Source: Spirometra erinaceieuropaei
Lineage: Eukaryota > Platyhelminthes > Cestoda > Diphyllobothriidea > Diphyllobothriidae
DNA length: 64,000 nucleotides
Assembly (NCBI GenBank): GCA_902702965.1
Contig: CACRXP010000038.1
Location: forward strand, 190,500-254,499
Reading direction: 5' to 3'
In this document: piece after piece, positions 44,764 through 54,521 of the stretch
Layout of the letters: each line of letters starts with the position of its first letter
How positions within the stretch are numbered: position 1 is the stretch's first letter
Position numbers and translations under genes: made by a program
The notes under the pieces: generated by a model
The model's input: only the letters and a program-made list of their open reading frames with translations
Told to the model about the DNA's origin: nothing
Databases searched by the model: none

Positions 44764-46445
44764 GTATGGCCTAGTTATTTTAGCAGTATTTTACCGATGA
44801 GGGGACGAACGTATGACGGCTAGTGTTCGTATTAAGGGGGGGAGGGGGAACTGACCAAAGCTTGGTGATCGCAGCCTAGATGTAGGCATGTCAATAAACA
44901 TACAGAAACCGGAGTAAGTGTGATAGTCCAACAAAATTCAGAAATGAGCGAACAATAGAAGATACAAATACAGGTACTTTAAAGTTGTTATTTATATTAG
45001 TTGTACTCGGAGTGGCGTACACCCGTCTGTCCTGATTGCAGGGTCGAAAGTGGACTTCTTATGCAGCCTCGAGGCTTCTATTGCACAGGGGAGAGACGCA
45101 ACCAACTGAAAAACGTCACTCACTTTTTGTCCCCATCCAGTGATTTGGTCACTTAATCATCAGGAAAGGTCCTCTCCTCGGAGATACCCGCCCATGGCAC
45201 GTCGATACACGCCATTCTAACACAACAGAATATTTCCTGATGTCGGCCACCATGGCGATGACCGCCTAGTCCATGGATAAGAGCATTCCGCATAATGCCC
45301 ACTGGTTTGGATTAAATATGACTCATGCGATCAGGGCTTGATGTATAACCAGCTGATAATACCAAATAAACCATAAGTGGCTACTCCGTGACCTTCTCTT
45401 TATCGGTACCACGTTGATTAAACTGGACTTGAAATATGAACCAAATGCACACTTGTCACTGACAGGTCTTTTAGTGGATACACCTAGGAGAGCTAATTTT
45501 TTTAACTTCCCACAGTGGTAAGGGTTAAGGATATGTGCGGTGTAGGGAAAACATATGTTGTTCGATAGAGTTTTTTACTGGGCCTTCGTCGCCAGGGTGA
45601 GATTCGCCAACCTGCATCGCCCGAGGAGGCGCTGCGGCTGAAATGTCTACATTATTTCATTTTTCTACGCCCCCACAGGCAATTTTTTAGTAGTATGAAA
45701 GTTCATTTTTTAAAGAAAACGTTCGGCACGGGGAGCCGTCATGTAGTGAAAAAATGATCGAGATATTATTAGACAAAATGACTACGTTCGCTGCTCAGGC
45801 AGGGATGTCAAAACAGTTGGTATTTTCCGACCCCGCGCATATAGTTAATCCTTGCCCCACAACTTACAGACCTATCTATATTGGTGGAATTTTAGGCATA
45901 TACCGGTTAGCGCTCTGTCTGAGACCGTAAACACCTACTTTCTTCAGTGTGACATTCTATCAAAGGTGGTAACAGCCCCCGACCATCTCATTTATGAGCC
46001 ACGCATATTCTACTCCACCCTTCGTACTCATTCGTAGTCTTCCAAAATGTTCGGCAACTTGATTAATGTCAGTCAATGATCTCCACCATGCCCCTGGCTT
46101 CATGACCATGATGAGCTTTCAAACAGGATTCTTCTACCGATAAATGTAAGGCATCGCGTTCATAACGGGCCGGGGCTCTTATTCACGCACAAGGAGCATG
46201 GAAATGAGCCACAAGATAGCAGTTTACTTTATAAATAAAACATTTCGTATGACATTACTCAAATAAAAAAATTAATCAAAAGCTTACTGAAGGCAGGTCT
46301 GAATCGTCCGATGACCCTAGTTTTCAAACTGAAAGGCGTGCCTGACACCTAATTTTTCGCGACTCCGCGTACGCGGTTGTTCAACTCTTTTCTCTTGGTC
46401 CTATCTTAAAAGTCTCCTATTCTCTTTTTTGCCATCTTTCCTTAG

Positions 46446-49400
46446 TTGATGGGGCAGCAAACCGGAGTCCTCCTAATCGCCCGCTTTCTGCACAGTCAAG
46501 TCAGCCTCGAAAGCCTCCTGGAAGGCATCCGTCTGCAAGTTAGTGTTGCCCTTCAAGCAAAACTACCCCATGCAACCACCCTGCCCGCACTTCTGCATAG
46601 TATAAGCCTGAATCTCCCAGCGAGCTGTGAACGTTGCGTTGTTGTACTGGCCGGAACTGGGAATATTCGCGTTGCCGAGGGCGCCGCCAGCGTCGTCTTC
46701 GGGCGCGCCCACGTACCACAGCACCTCCCTCCGTGTCTCAAACTCCTGCTCACTCTCACTCTGGACGAAAAGACGACAGAGAGGCGGGAACAGAGCCTAC
46801 CCCTGTGCCTGCATCTACAACTCCCGTCGCTGCACGAAGCGGACCTCCTAAGGCTGATAGTAGGGCGGGGTTCCCAGCCCCTAGCCAGAAAGCAGCGGGA
46901 CCTGGCCAAACGTAGTCTCATACCCCTGGCAGCTGCAAATGACCTGCCTCAGGCCCTGGCACTGGCTCATCAGCTGGCTGGCAGCTTCACCCTCACCGAG
47001 GCAGCCAGCAGTGAGGTCAACGGGAGCTCCAGTCTGCATGATGCCCTCCGCCTGTGCCAGTACGTGGACTTTGGGGCGGAGGGGGAACTGATAGCTCTGA
47101 CCGCTCAGCGTCTCCTCAGATTCGCCAGCGACCCCGACTCCCTCGGGTTGCACCCAAATGAGTTCATTGATCTCTTTAAAGGGCTCATTACTACGGCCAA
47201 TCGCAACGGTGTTCAGCCCGTCGGTAGTGCGAACTGGCAAGCAAGGAAGGCAGCGCCCAATCTGGGTCGCATCTACTTTGCCCTCTTCGGTCTCGCCCGC
47301 CTGCGCTTGAGCACTCGGTACAGTGAACCAACAACGCGGGCTGTGGATGGGCACATTGTGTACATGCCCGAGTCTGTGCCTGGCAGTTGCAGCGGCAGAG
47401 GTATAAACAGTGATGATAGGGAGTTGCAGGCTCTCCAGTTGGCCTACATCGAGAGGTTGACTCAGGAACACTCACGGCAGTCAGCAGAGTGTCAGCGGAT
47501 AGATGTTCGGCATCTGCTACAACTGCATCGAGGCACACTTAAGTTAGGTCTATATGAAAGGCTTTCTATGAGGTACCTTTTCAACTTTGCCTGGATCAGA
47601 CGTGTGTGTATCGAATGCACACTGGAGGGAGTACTACGACTCTACGACTCATTCATCTCCATCACAGCTTGTCCGGCTTCCGTGTCGCGAGGAGAGATGA
47701 CAACGATTCAAATGCAGGCTCGCTTGGTGCGTGATGTACTGGCTGCTAGAACCTGTCAAAAAGTGCAACGAACACAGAGTCTCGCTGTGGAGTTGCTGGG
47801 ACGTCTGTTGACAGTGTTTAACCCCAGTGACAACAGCTTGCGCTTCCTGACTAATCTCATCTTACGATGCTCATCACTGTGCACTCGGAAGTTGGGACTC
47901 CTTCCCCGGATGCCGTTTCCAAGAGCCGCCGGAGACCCCCTATTGACCTGTCTTCAGCTGCCTTCAGGTAGCCTTGATAGTTGGGTTATGGTGAAGAGAT
48001 TGCTTCTGATGAAGACGAGGGGTAATTCCTTGCTCTACGAATTGGATCTCGATCATGGAGATAAACTAGTCGAAACCGAACTCTGCTCTGGAAGTCTCCA
48101 CGTCAGCCAGAAACATATCATTGTGGTAGACGACCTTGTACGCAGTGCAATAAATGTGTACAGACTCTGCAATGACAATAACGCCCACCAAAAAACCTAC
48201 CAGTATACTCTTAATCCACACAAAAGTCTCAACGACAATATTCCTGTAGATGAGAAGCGTGCGGGTGTCTGTACTGTGCTCTGTCTCGACGTTATGGGCG
48301 AGTTTCTGGGGATAGTACTTTCAACCCCCACCCAAATGAAGCTCACTCGTGGCGCAGTGCAAAATGAGTATGAAAACGAAAATCTGTCCCCTCTGACACA
48401 TAACATCGTCGCAGTCTACCATCTGCATGAAGGCGACCTCATCTTTGTCACCTGTCCCCGATATCTGGCGACGTTTGTTAAAATTTATCCCAATTCTGTC
48501 GACCCCTGGAACCCCATTATCTTCACTAACAGTGGTGATAAATTAGCCCTCTTTTCCGTAAATGAGAACACCCAGTTGGCGGAACTTGACTTGCAGGCTA
48601 GACCAATCAGAATGCTCTTCTCTCGGCATACCAACACAGCATTTCTGTTGACAGAGGAGCCTCGAAAGTTGATCTTTCTGCGCTTAGCAGAGGATGGGAC
48701 AGTGAAGTCGTCGTTTCGTGTCAGCTTTCAAAAGGTCATACCCGAGGATGTCATTGTTGACATTGCGCTAACTGCGAATGGCCAACTTCTTCTGATACAA
48801 GCCTTGGAACATCTGATTGTGTACGAAGTGGACAGCGACGAAATTGTCTTTCTGACAAACATTCTCACAAGTCTTCAGCAGGCCTGCATTCCTGAGTGCT
48901 ACTTCAATAAGTGCAATATCTGTGATGCTCTACTGGCATATGACGACAGTCTAGTTGTAGCTGCCATACATAATCTTGTCCTTGTTTGGAGTATAGAAAA
49001 CGAAAGACCTGTCTGCGTTCTCAAGGCCGAACCTACCCCCATCACTAGGCTGACGATTAGTCTTGGGAGAAACGACTGTTACAATCTGATTGGCTACTGC
49101 GAGGCCAGCAGGAGAATCTACATCTGGGACTTGGAAACCGCGCTCAAATTCTCAGATTTGCCAGACGAGGAGAGCGATGGAGAAGAAGGCGGTCTCCGAC
49201 TCAGCTATCCGGATATCATGGCCGGACCCATAAAGGATGCGGTTCAGGTCGGCACGAGTATTATTGCTGTTGCTTGCCACAACTCCGAGACTGTGCACCT
49301 CGTGGATGGTAGCAGCTGTGAAATTGTTGACTGGATCGATACTGGTGGGCTGGTTGAGGCCCTGCTAACCTCTTCGACCTGCCCAAACGTGATCGCCGGG

Positions 49401-50492
49401 ATCACAGTAAGCAAGAAAGCACCAGCGGAAAAACGATGGAGGCTCTTTGATCTCAGTTCCAAGGAGGTCCTCTATGAGGCAGGCATGGGAGCGCGGCTGC
49501 TGATGAGTCAGGAGGGGTTCATAGAAGTTGGTTCAAAGTTCAGTCCTGACAGCAAATGTGAATTTAGAAAAATCGTTGTGAATACTGATGCTAGGACCAG
49601 CGCAACAAAAGTCTCAACGGAACGGATGTCCTGCGGTCTGGAAGCTGGTACTTTTGTTGCCACCGTGGACCTAGACTCGATATTCAGCACCAGAGATGGC
49701 CGGATAATTGTCCTTCCGATGCTTCACAGCGGGAAGGTAGAAGCTGTAGACCTGAATGGAGTGACCCAAACATTCGACCGTGTCCGTTTGGAGGCGGAAC
49801 TTGCCCGGAATGAAATTTGCCTACAGGTTGATTGTTTGCTAGACTGCAAGCCCTCAGTGGACAGCTGCATTATGCTCCTCTTCACCACCACTAAACCGGC
49901 GGTGGATATTTGTGCGGCGCATTTGGATCTGAAGGAGGGTCAGTTAACTGGTTTCCTGCCAAATCTATCAGCAGCATGTACGGATGTAGAAGAGGCGTGT
50001 AAGGGCCAGCTGACCATTGCCAGTAATCTCTGCTTTCTCTACAACCGCCAACAGCGAAGGATGTATTCATTAGGCGACGACGGCGCTCTCCAGTGCTTAC
50101 ACCTGTCCTGGGCCCCAGACCTGCCGGATTTTGAATTTGTGGGCTTCTGTGAGGACAGTCAGGCGGCGGTCTTCTATTCTGGCAGCCTGCTTCTGTTGGC
50201 TGATCCTAGAGACGATGGACGAGAAAGAGCGCATGTCGACTGTGGTGGTGATGGTGGCGACGGCGGCATTGTTTTCGTCAGTCTGCTAGCGCAAAATATT
50301 CTGGTCGGTTGCAGGAACGGTGCTCTCTTCTCGTTTGCTGTAACCCTCTCGGAAACTGGGGAGGCCATCTTACAGGAGACCAGGCTGGGTAGACGCAGGT
50401 CGATCAGAGCCGCGATGATCGAACCGCTGGAGTTGAAGTTCGATCAAGATCGAAGACGTAGTAGTCTGGAGGAACTTCGCGTTGAGAGTTAG
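46446..50492 (+). CDS. NWD-like gene, large terminal exon (NACHT remainder, winged helix, WD repeats)
   Basis: An uninterrupted 1,348-codon frame after acceptor TTTCCTTAG, ending TAG at 50490-50492. Residues 7-40 (GVLLIARFLHSQVSLESLLE..) match the strand and helix after the P-loop in NWD1/NWD2. Residues 64-74 (CVVVLAGTGNI) are in the Walker B position without its acidic pair. Residues 90-110 (LPPCLKLLLTLTLDE) match the next strand. Residues ~130-320 are helical and winged-helix-like. From ~550 to the end there are WD-type blades: LVLVWSIENERPVCVLKA near 840, RRIYIWDLETALKF near 890, and WRLFDLSSKEVLYEA near 997. The coding quality is high and clearly a real gene. NWD proteins are intracellular, STAND-like scaffolds; function in this organism is not inferable. 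Confidence 0.85.
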   Translation: MMGQQTGVLLIARFLHSQVSLESLLEGIRLQVSVALQAKLPHATTLPALLHSISLNLPASCERCVVVLAGTGNIRVAEGAASVVFGRAHVPQHLPPCLKLLLTLTLDEKTTERREQSLPLCLHLQLPSLHEADLLRLIVGRGSQPLARKQRDLAKRSLIPLAAANDLPQALALAHQLAGSFTLTEAASSEVNGSSSLHDALRLCQYVDFGAEGELIALTAQRLLRFASDPDSLGLHPNEFIDLFKGLITTANRNGVQPVGSANWQARKAAPNLGRIYFALFGLARLRLSTRYSEPTTRAVDGHIVYMPESVPGSCSGRGINSDDRELQALQLAYIERLTQEHSRQSAECQRIDVRHLLQLHRGTLKLGLYERLSMRYLFNFAWIRRVCIECTLEGVLRLYDSFISITACPASVSRGEMTTIQMQARLVRDVLAARTCQKVQRTQSLAVELLGRLLTVFNPSDNSLRFLTNLILRCSSLCTRKLGLLPRMPFPRAAGDPLLTCLQLPSGSLDSWVMVKRLLLMKTRGNSLLYELDLDHGDKLVETELCSGSLHVSQKHIIVVDDLVRSAINVYRLCNDNNAHQKTYQYTLNPHKSLNDNIPVDEKRAGVCTVLCLDVMGEFLGIVLSTPTQMKLTRGAVQNEYENENLSPLTHNIVAVYHLHEGDLIFVTCPRYLATFVKIYPNSVDPWNPIIFTNSGDKLALFSVNENTQLAELDLQARPIRMLFSRHTNTAFLLTEEPRKLIFLRLAEDGTVKSSFRVSFQKVIPEDVIVDIALTANGQLLLIQALEHLIVYEVDSDEIVFLTNILTSLQQACIPECYFNKCNICDALLAYDDSLVVAAIHNLVLVWSIENERPVCVLKAEPTPITRLTISLGRNDCYNLIGYCEASRRIYIWDLETALKFSDLPDEESDGEEGGLRLSYPDIMAGPIKDAVQVGTSIIAVACHNSETVHLVDGSSCEIVDWIDTGGLVEALLTSSTCPNVIAGITVSKKAPAEKRWRLFDLSSKEVLYEAGMGARLLMSQEGFIEVGSKFSPDSKCEFRKIVVNTDARTSATKVSTERMSCGLEAGTFVATVDLDSIFSTRDGRIIVLPMLHSGKVEAVDLNGVTQTFDRVRLEAELARNEICLQVDCLLDCKPSVDSCIMLLFTTTKPAVDICAAHLDLKEGQLTGFLPNLSAACTDVEEACKGQLTIASNLCFLYNRQQRRMYSLGDDGALQCLHLSWAPDLPDFEFVGFCEDSQAAVFYSGSLLLLADPRDDGRERAHVDCGGDGGDGGIVFVSLLAQNILVGCRNGALFSFAVTLSETGEAILQETRLGRRRSIRAAMIEPLELKFDQDRRRSSLEELRVES

Positions 50493-50734
50493 TGGAAAGG
50501 TTTAGAAGATGAGACCTCTTACGCAAAGCATCGCATATACTGTATACTGTGCTATAACCCGAAATTTGCTCTAAATATGACCTTGTTATTTTGACTTTGA
50601 CACCGCCCAGGTCACCGTCGCAGCGGGGCGCTGGAGACTAGAAGAAGGGCTTAATGTCTTTCGCTTCCGCCAAGTGCTACTTTTATGCACTGATAGGCAA
50701 GGGTGAAAAATCGTCTTTTGGAAATTAACAGCAT

Positions 50735-50740
50735 AATAAA
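50735..50740 (+). terminator. candidate polyadenylation signal of the NWD-like gene
   Basis: AATAAA lies 243 bases after the stop codon. It is the first canonical hexamer downstream on the plus strand that I can see. Confidence 0.4.
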
Positions 50741-51929
50741 ATAGGCAAACATCTGAAATTAATTTTTACATGGGAAGCTTGAGGCGAACCGTCAATCCTA
50801 CTGAAGTTCACACTTAATCTTAAATTATTTACAACTTCGTGAGTCCTTTTGTCATATGCTAAAAATTCCACTCTGATAAGTACAGTAGCAGAGAATTTAG
50901 GCGCGACTGGATCCCGAAAGAACATTAACTGTCGATTAGAAGCTATCGTTTCCAACCTAAGAGCTCGATTTAGCACAAGGTGCAGGAACACAACCCTGGT
51001 TGCTCGCATTTTCAGGGCTCAGCGACTGCGTCTTCGCAGAAGACTGCCCAAACTGTCAATTAGAAGCCTTTTATACCAAATGCTAATTGCAAAGCCTTTA
51101 CCCGAGCTTGGTGCAGAACTATTTACAGAACTGTCAAACAAAACTTGTGGTTTACGTCAGTAAGACAGGCTTAATGCATCCCGAATCACAATGTCTATGT
51201 ATGCCGGTAAAGTAATTGTTTCGATAGCCATCATTTACCTTCGGTAAAGCATTCGACAGGAGCCCAGAGTCCGCATTAGGTAAGTCCTTTATAGGCCGCC
51301 AAGTGTCAAGTGTATCAAGACCGCCTATATGGCAGAATTTTATAATCCATAGGTGGGGGGAGCCAGCTTCACTTTATTTTTGCTTAACTACCTCAGAGAA
51401 CATTCCCAGCTCCTGGCAAAACTAATGAATAAGGATAGCACTGGAAATAAGCGCTTTCCATAACGTTGACAGAAGGAGTTGTGGAGCCTGCTCTGGAAGG
51501 CGGGAATAAGAAATAAGGAACATCCAGGACACCAGTCAACGAACATACGTTTGACTTTGATAAATTCTCCTCAGGCAAGTACATTTACATGGAAAGAGTG
51601 AAAGAGTGTCAATGTTAAGAGAAATCAATTAAAGTTCGTCGTAAAATACAAGCGGGTGGAAGGATATGCTTGGAAAGAATTTTCTTTAAATTGAGGTTAC
51701 GTTTCCAGGTAGAAATTCAAAAGTCAGAAGTGTCCACGGAAAGTGAATGAAATTCCCTCCCATAACAAACGGCCCTCATGTTCCTCGCTCTTCTCCATGT
51801 GTACGGCCGCGTCTTTTCTCGTTTCGACTGACCGCGCATTCTTTCATTAGACCAGATTTTGTCCTAGATTTACCGATAATATAAGGTTAAAGTTTTGAAA
51901 ACATACTTTTTGCCACCGGAATGGGTCTA
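50741..51929. other. unassigned stretch
   Basis: Frames of 94 (minus 50725-51009) and 104 codons (plus 50849-51163) overlap each other antisense. The plus frame is rich in R and L but shows no domain. No repeat family recognised. Confidence 0.3.
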
Positions 51930-52920
51930 CAGTAGATGGGCTAACGCATGATATGTCAACAGAAAATCCGAAATGCGTCTTCGCTTCGAAAAGATTAAGT
52001 ACATAGGGTCGTAAAACTAATTAGCCTGCAACATAATTCTATAATATTTCAGTTACCTCATGATGCCGACTTTCGGATAAACTTCCTTCCGGCTGCATGC
52101 AAAAACTGCACTCTGCAAAAATGACCACTTGTGTAGCATGAATTTTTTTCATTGATTTTCGATGCCCCTAAAAATCCAATTATATTTCATGGAAAACATG
52201 TATAAAAATATTCATTCTTTTGCTCATTCGGAAGACAATTACGTCGTCTTCCACTTTTATACTCAAAGGAAGAGTGTAATTCGGTTTTCAAAATCTTTTC
52301 CAATTCCCCAATAATTTTGAACCTGCTCTACCGTCACACTTGGATTCAGGGTTTCCAAACTACAAGCCGTATATTTTCCGCGTACGGAAAATCACACATT
52401 TCTCTACGGTAATAAAGTGAAACCATATAGGGTTCATAAAATTTAGCAGTGAATCTGATCCATATTGTTAACTTTACTAGCCATATTGGAAAATGCAGAG
52501 ACATGACGATTTATGGACTGCCAGTTCACGGTGTTTAAAGTCCCACAATTAGAAACTTTTTAAAACCGAATTACGTCCCTCTTTCGAGTATAAAATTAGA
52601 AGAAGACGTAATTATCTACCGAATGAGCAAAAAATGAATATCTTTATGCATGTTTTCCATGAAATATAATTGGATTTTTAGGGGCATCGAAAATCAATGT
52701 GAAACATGCATGTTACGTAAGTAGTCATTTTTTGCAGAGTGTAATTTTTGCATGCAGTCGAAAGGAAGTTCCTTCGAAAGCCGGCATCCTGAGATAACTG
52801 AATTATTATAGAATTATGTTACAGGCTGACTAGCTTTACAACCCTACTTAATTAGTCTTTTCGAAACGAAAACGCATTTCGGCATTTCGGTTGGCATTTC
52901 ATGAGTTAGCCCACCTACTG
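51930..52920 (+). mobile_element. R1 long-inverted-repeat element, copy 7
   Basis: TA-flanked on both sides (51928-51929 and 52921-52922). Starts CAGTAGATGGGCTAACGC and ends GAGTTAGCCCACCTACTG. Arms of about 370 bp around the standard centre (GGGTTTCCAAACTACAAGCC near 52348). With copies 2 and 5 it is the best preserved member. Confidence 0.85.
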
Positions 52921-53236
52921 TACATCTAAACCAATTTCACCTAAATCCGGCAATATACAGTCCAGAAAAGCATATTTTTACCCTAATAAACTAGGTCGAA
53001 CAGTTGTTTATGACGGAGTTATCGACAAAAATGTAAATAGATTAAGACAACGGTGTTTGGACTTTAATCGGTCTCTATTCAGAAGCTCGCAACCCCGGTT
53101 AACATCAGGGATCGGGGACAAAAAATGCACACACCCAGTGCAGATATTTAATTGACAAGGCCTATAGCGTCTGAGTAGTGAGTGTACTAGGGGCGCTATA
53201 GTAATCACGGTCCAAACCGGTATTTTCTGTACACAG

Positions 53237-53434
53237 CCTCAGTGGTTGTCCGCACGCCGACGCGCTGCCGATTCGATCCTGCACGAATGTGGTGAAGAGG
53301 TGAATGTGGATCATGTGGGGGTCAGTCAACGTCAGCTTGATGAGTTAGTCAGGCTATTTTGGAGTTTGCAGACGCCTGCAGTCGAGGCCACTTGTGCACA
53401 GGCTCCGGAAGTCCGGAAGACCTTTATCACTTAG
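53237..53434 (+). CDS. candidate terminal exon of an unknown gene
   Basis: After TTTTCTGTACACAG (acceptor at 53235-53236) a 65-codon frame reads PQWLSARRRAADSILHECGE, then VNVDHVGVSQRQLDELVRLF, and ends with TAG at 53432-53434. The composition is protein-like and helical, unlike nearby frames. I do not recognise a family, I cannot find preceding exons, and no polyadenylation signal follows closely. It could be a fragment. Confidence 0.3.
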   Translation, partial: PQWLSARRRAADSILHECGEEVNVDHVGVSQRQLDELVRLFWSLQTPAVEATCAQAPEVRKTFIT

Positions 53435-54141
53435 CAGGGCGCAGGGGGCCATTAGAGGCCCTTCAAATGGAACGTAAATATTTGAACAAGGAGAATTTTC
53501 TCAGCGCCTTACTGTTGGGCCAGTCGTGGTAGAAACAGTGTTGTCCCGATCTACCCTTAGCTCTGTCGACGCACCATGATATCATTAGCTTAACTGAGTT
53601 CGGACCATTGGGGATTTGTCTGTTCGCGACTCCCACCACTCACCCACAGCCTGCTTGCTTCCGAAATCTGTGAGTCGCTGTGAGCCACTACCGATATGGA
53701 CAGGCGTTTATTTAACCTATTAATGTCCTTCTTAATCCAGATAACCTTTAAACGTTCTGCTGTTATATGGCAGCGTAGGCATACGAGGTACTGCCTGTAC
53801 CATGGAATATCGCATCGCGTCATTCTGGATGGGGACCATGTGCTGCTGCTAAACTGTATGTACGAAGTGGGTATGCTTTGCGGTCGACTACGCGAAAAAG
53901 ATTAAATGCACTATATAGTAGGCATTTTGGTTAGGCACGGATGTATGGACCCTCGTATTACAGGCGGCGCTGACCTAACTTCCTGGGAGGTAAAGGTTGT
54001 GCTTAGTGTTAGTGTTAAGGCTATGGCTAGAATTGAATTAAGGACACGGTGATATGAACCTCACGTTAAATTCCTCTGACATACCTACTCGCCTGCCCTA
54101 ACCCTACTAACCCTAAAATTAGCCCTAATCGGTAACGTTAG
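53435..54141. other. unassigned stretch ending in a telomere-like tract
   Basis: From about 54000 there are GTTAGTGTTAAGG, CCTAACCCTACTAACCCTAA and CGTTAGGG variants, on both strand senses. The earlier part has only overlapping short frames. Confidence 0.35.
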
Positions 54142-54521
54142 GGTGTAGGGCCCACAGGTAGATGGCAACTACGAAAACATATCCTAAAATTAATTGGTGA
54201 CTGGAAATATCACTCGTTATTCACCGTTCCCATTATTTGAAATTTCCTCCTCTTCCTGACTAAATGTAAACTTATCAGCGGTGCTTTATTCAAAGTCCGC
54301 TATTTTTTGAAAATCACTTTTTGGTTATTTTCAAATCATCGCGCTCACTTTCTTTGCCAAATGACTGCGTACAATAAGACTCTCGACAGAAATCTATTTA
54401 TTTTCTCCGTCTTCTTGCTCTCCATCCTGTGTGTTGCCACACTCGTCAAACCTCCTCGCCACAATTCAGCGTATGACACGGTCCACAGGCTAGCTCAAAT
54501 TAATTGTGGGTCCTACATCCT
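54142..54521 (-). mobile_element. R4 MITE-like element, minus copy
   Basis: Left end GTGTAGGGCCCACAGGTAGA and right end AATTGTGGGTCCTACATCC are inverted repeats. The interior is the reverse complement of 29323-29700: TTTATTCAAAGTCCGC, CAGAAATCTATTTATTTTCT, CATCCTGTGTGTTGCCACAC and GTATGACACGGTCCACAGG. Confidence 0.7.

Larger units (their letters stand above)
36973..47111 (+). repeat. copy B of the long near-identical segment (haplotype that continues into the full gene)
   Basis: Begins at the same base as copy A and runs on without interruption into the rest of exon e. It is shorter than A (10.1 against 13.1 kb) because of two deletions relative to A: junction at about 38156, and junction at 41393|41394 with a two-base CG microhomology. 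B-specific additions are a ~555 bp insertion at 38243-38797, an enlarged pyrimidine repeat at 39227-39340, about 30 bases near 41660, and about 45 bases near 45683. Confidence 0.8.

Noticed and set aside
45540..45572. GVGKT-like codons (GGT GTA GGG AAA ACA) in the intron between exons d and e of copy B, a possible missing P-loop exon
   Set aside because: The frame stops at TAG within four codons, the position before GVGK is not the usual Gly/Ala, and copy A has a different sequence here (GGTACAAGGAAAAAC), so it is not conserved.
46881..47538. Antisense frames of 115-196 codons inside the large exon
   Set aside because: Shadows of the strongly biased coding exon on the plus strand.
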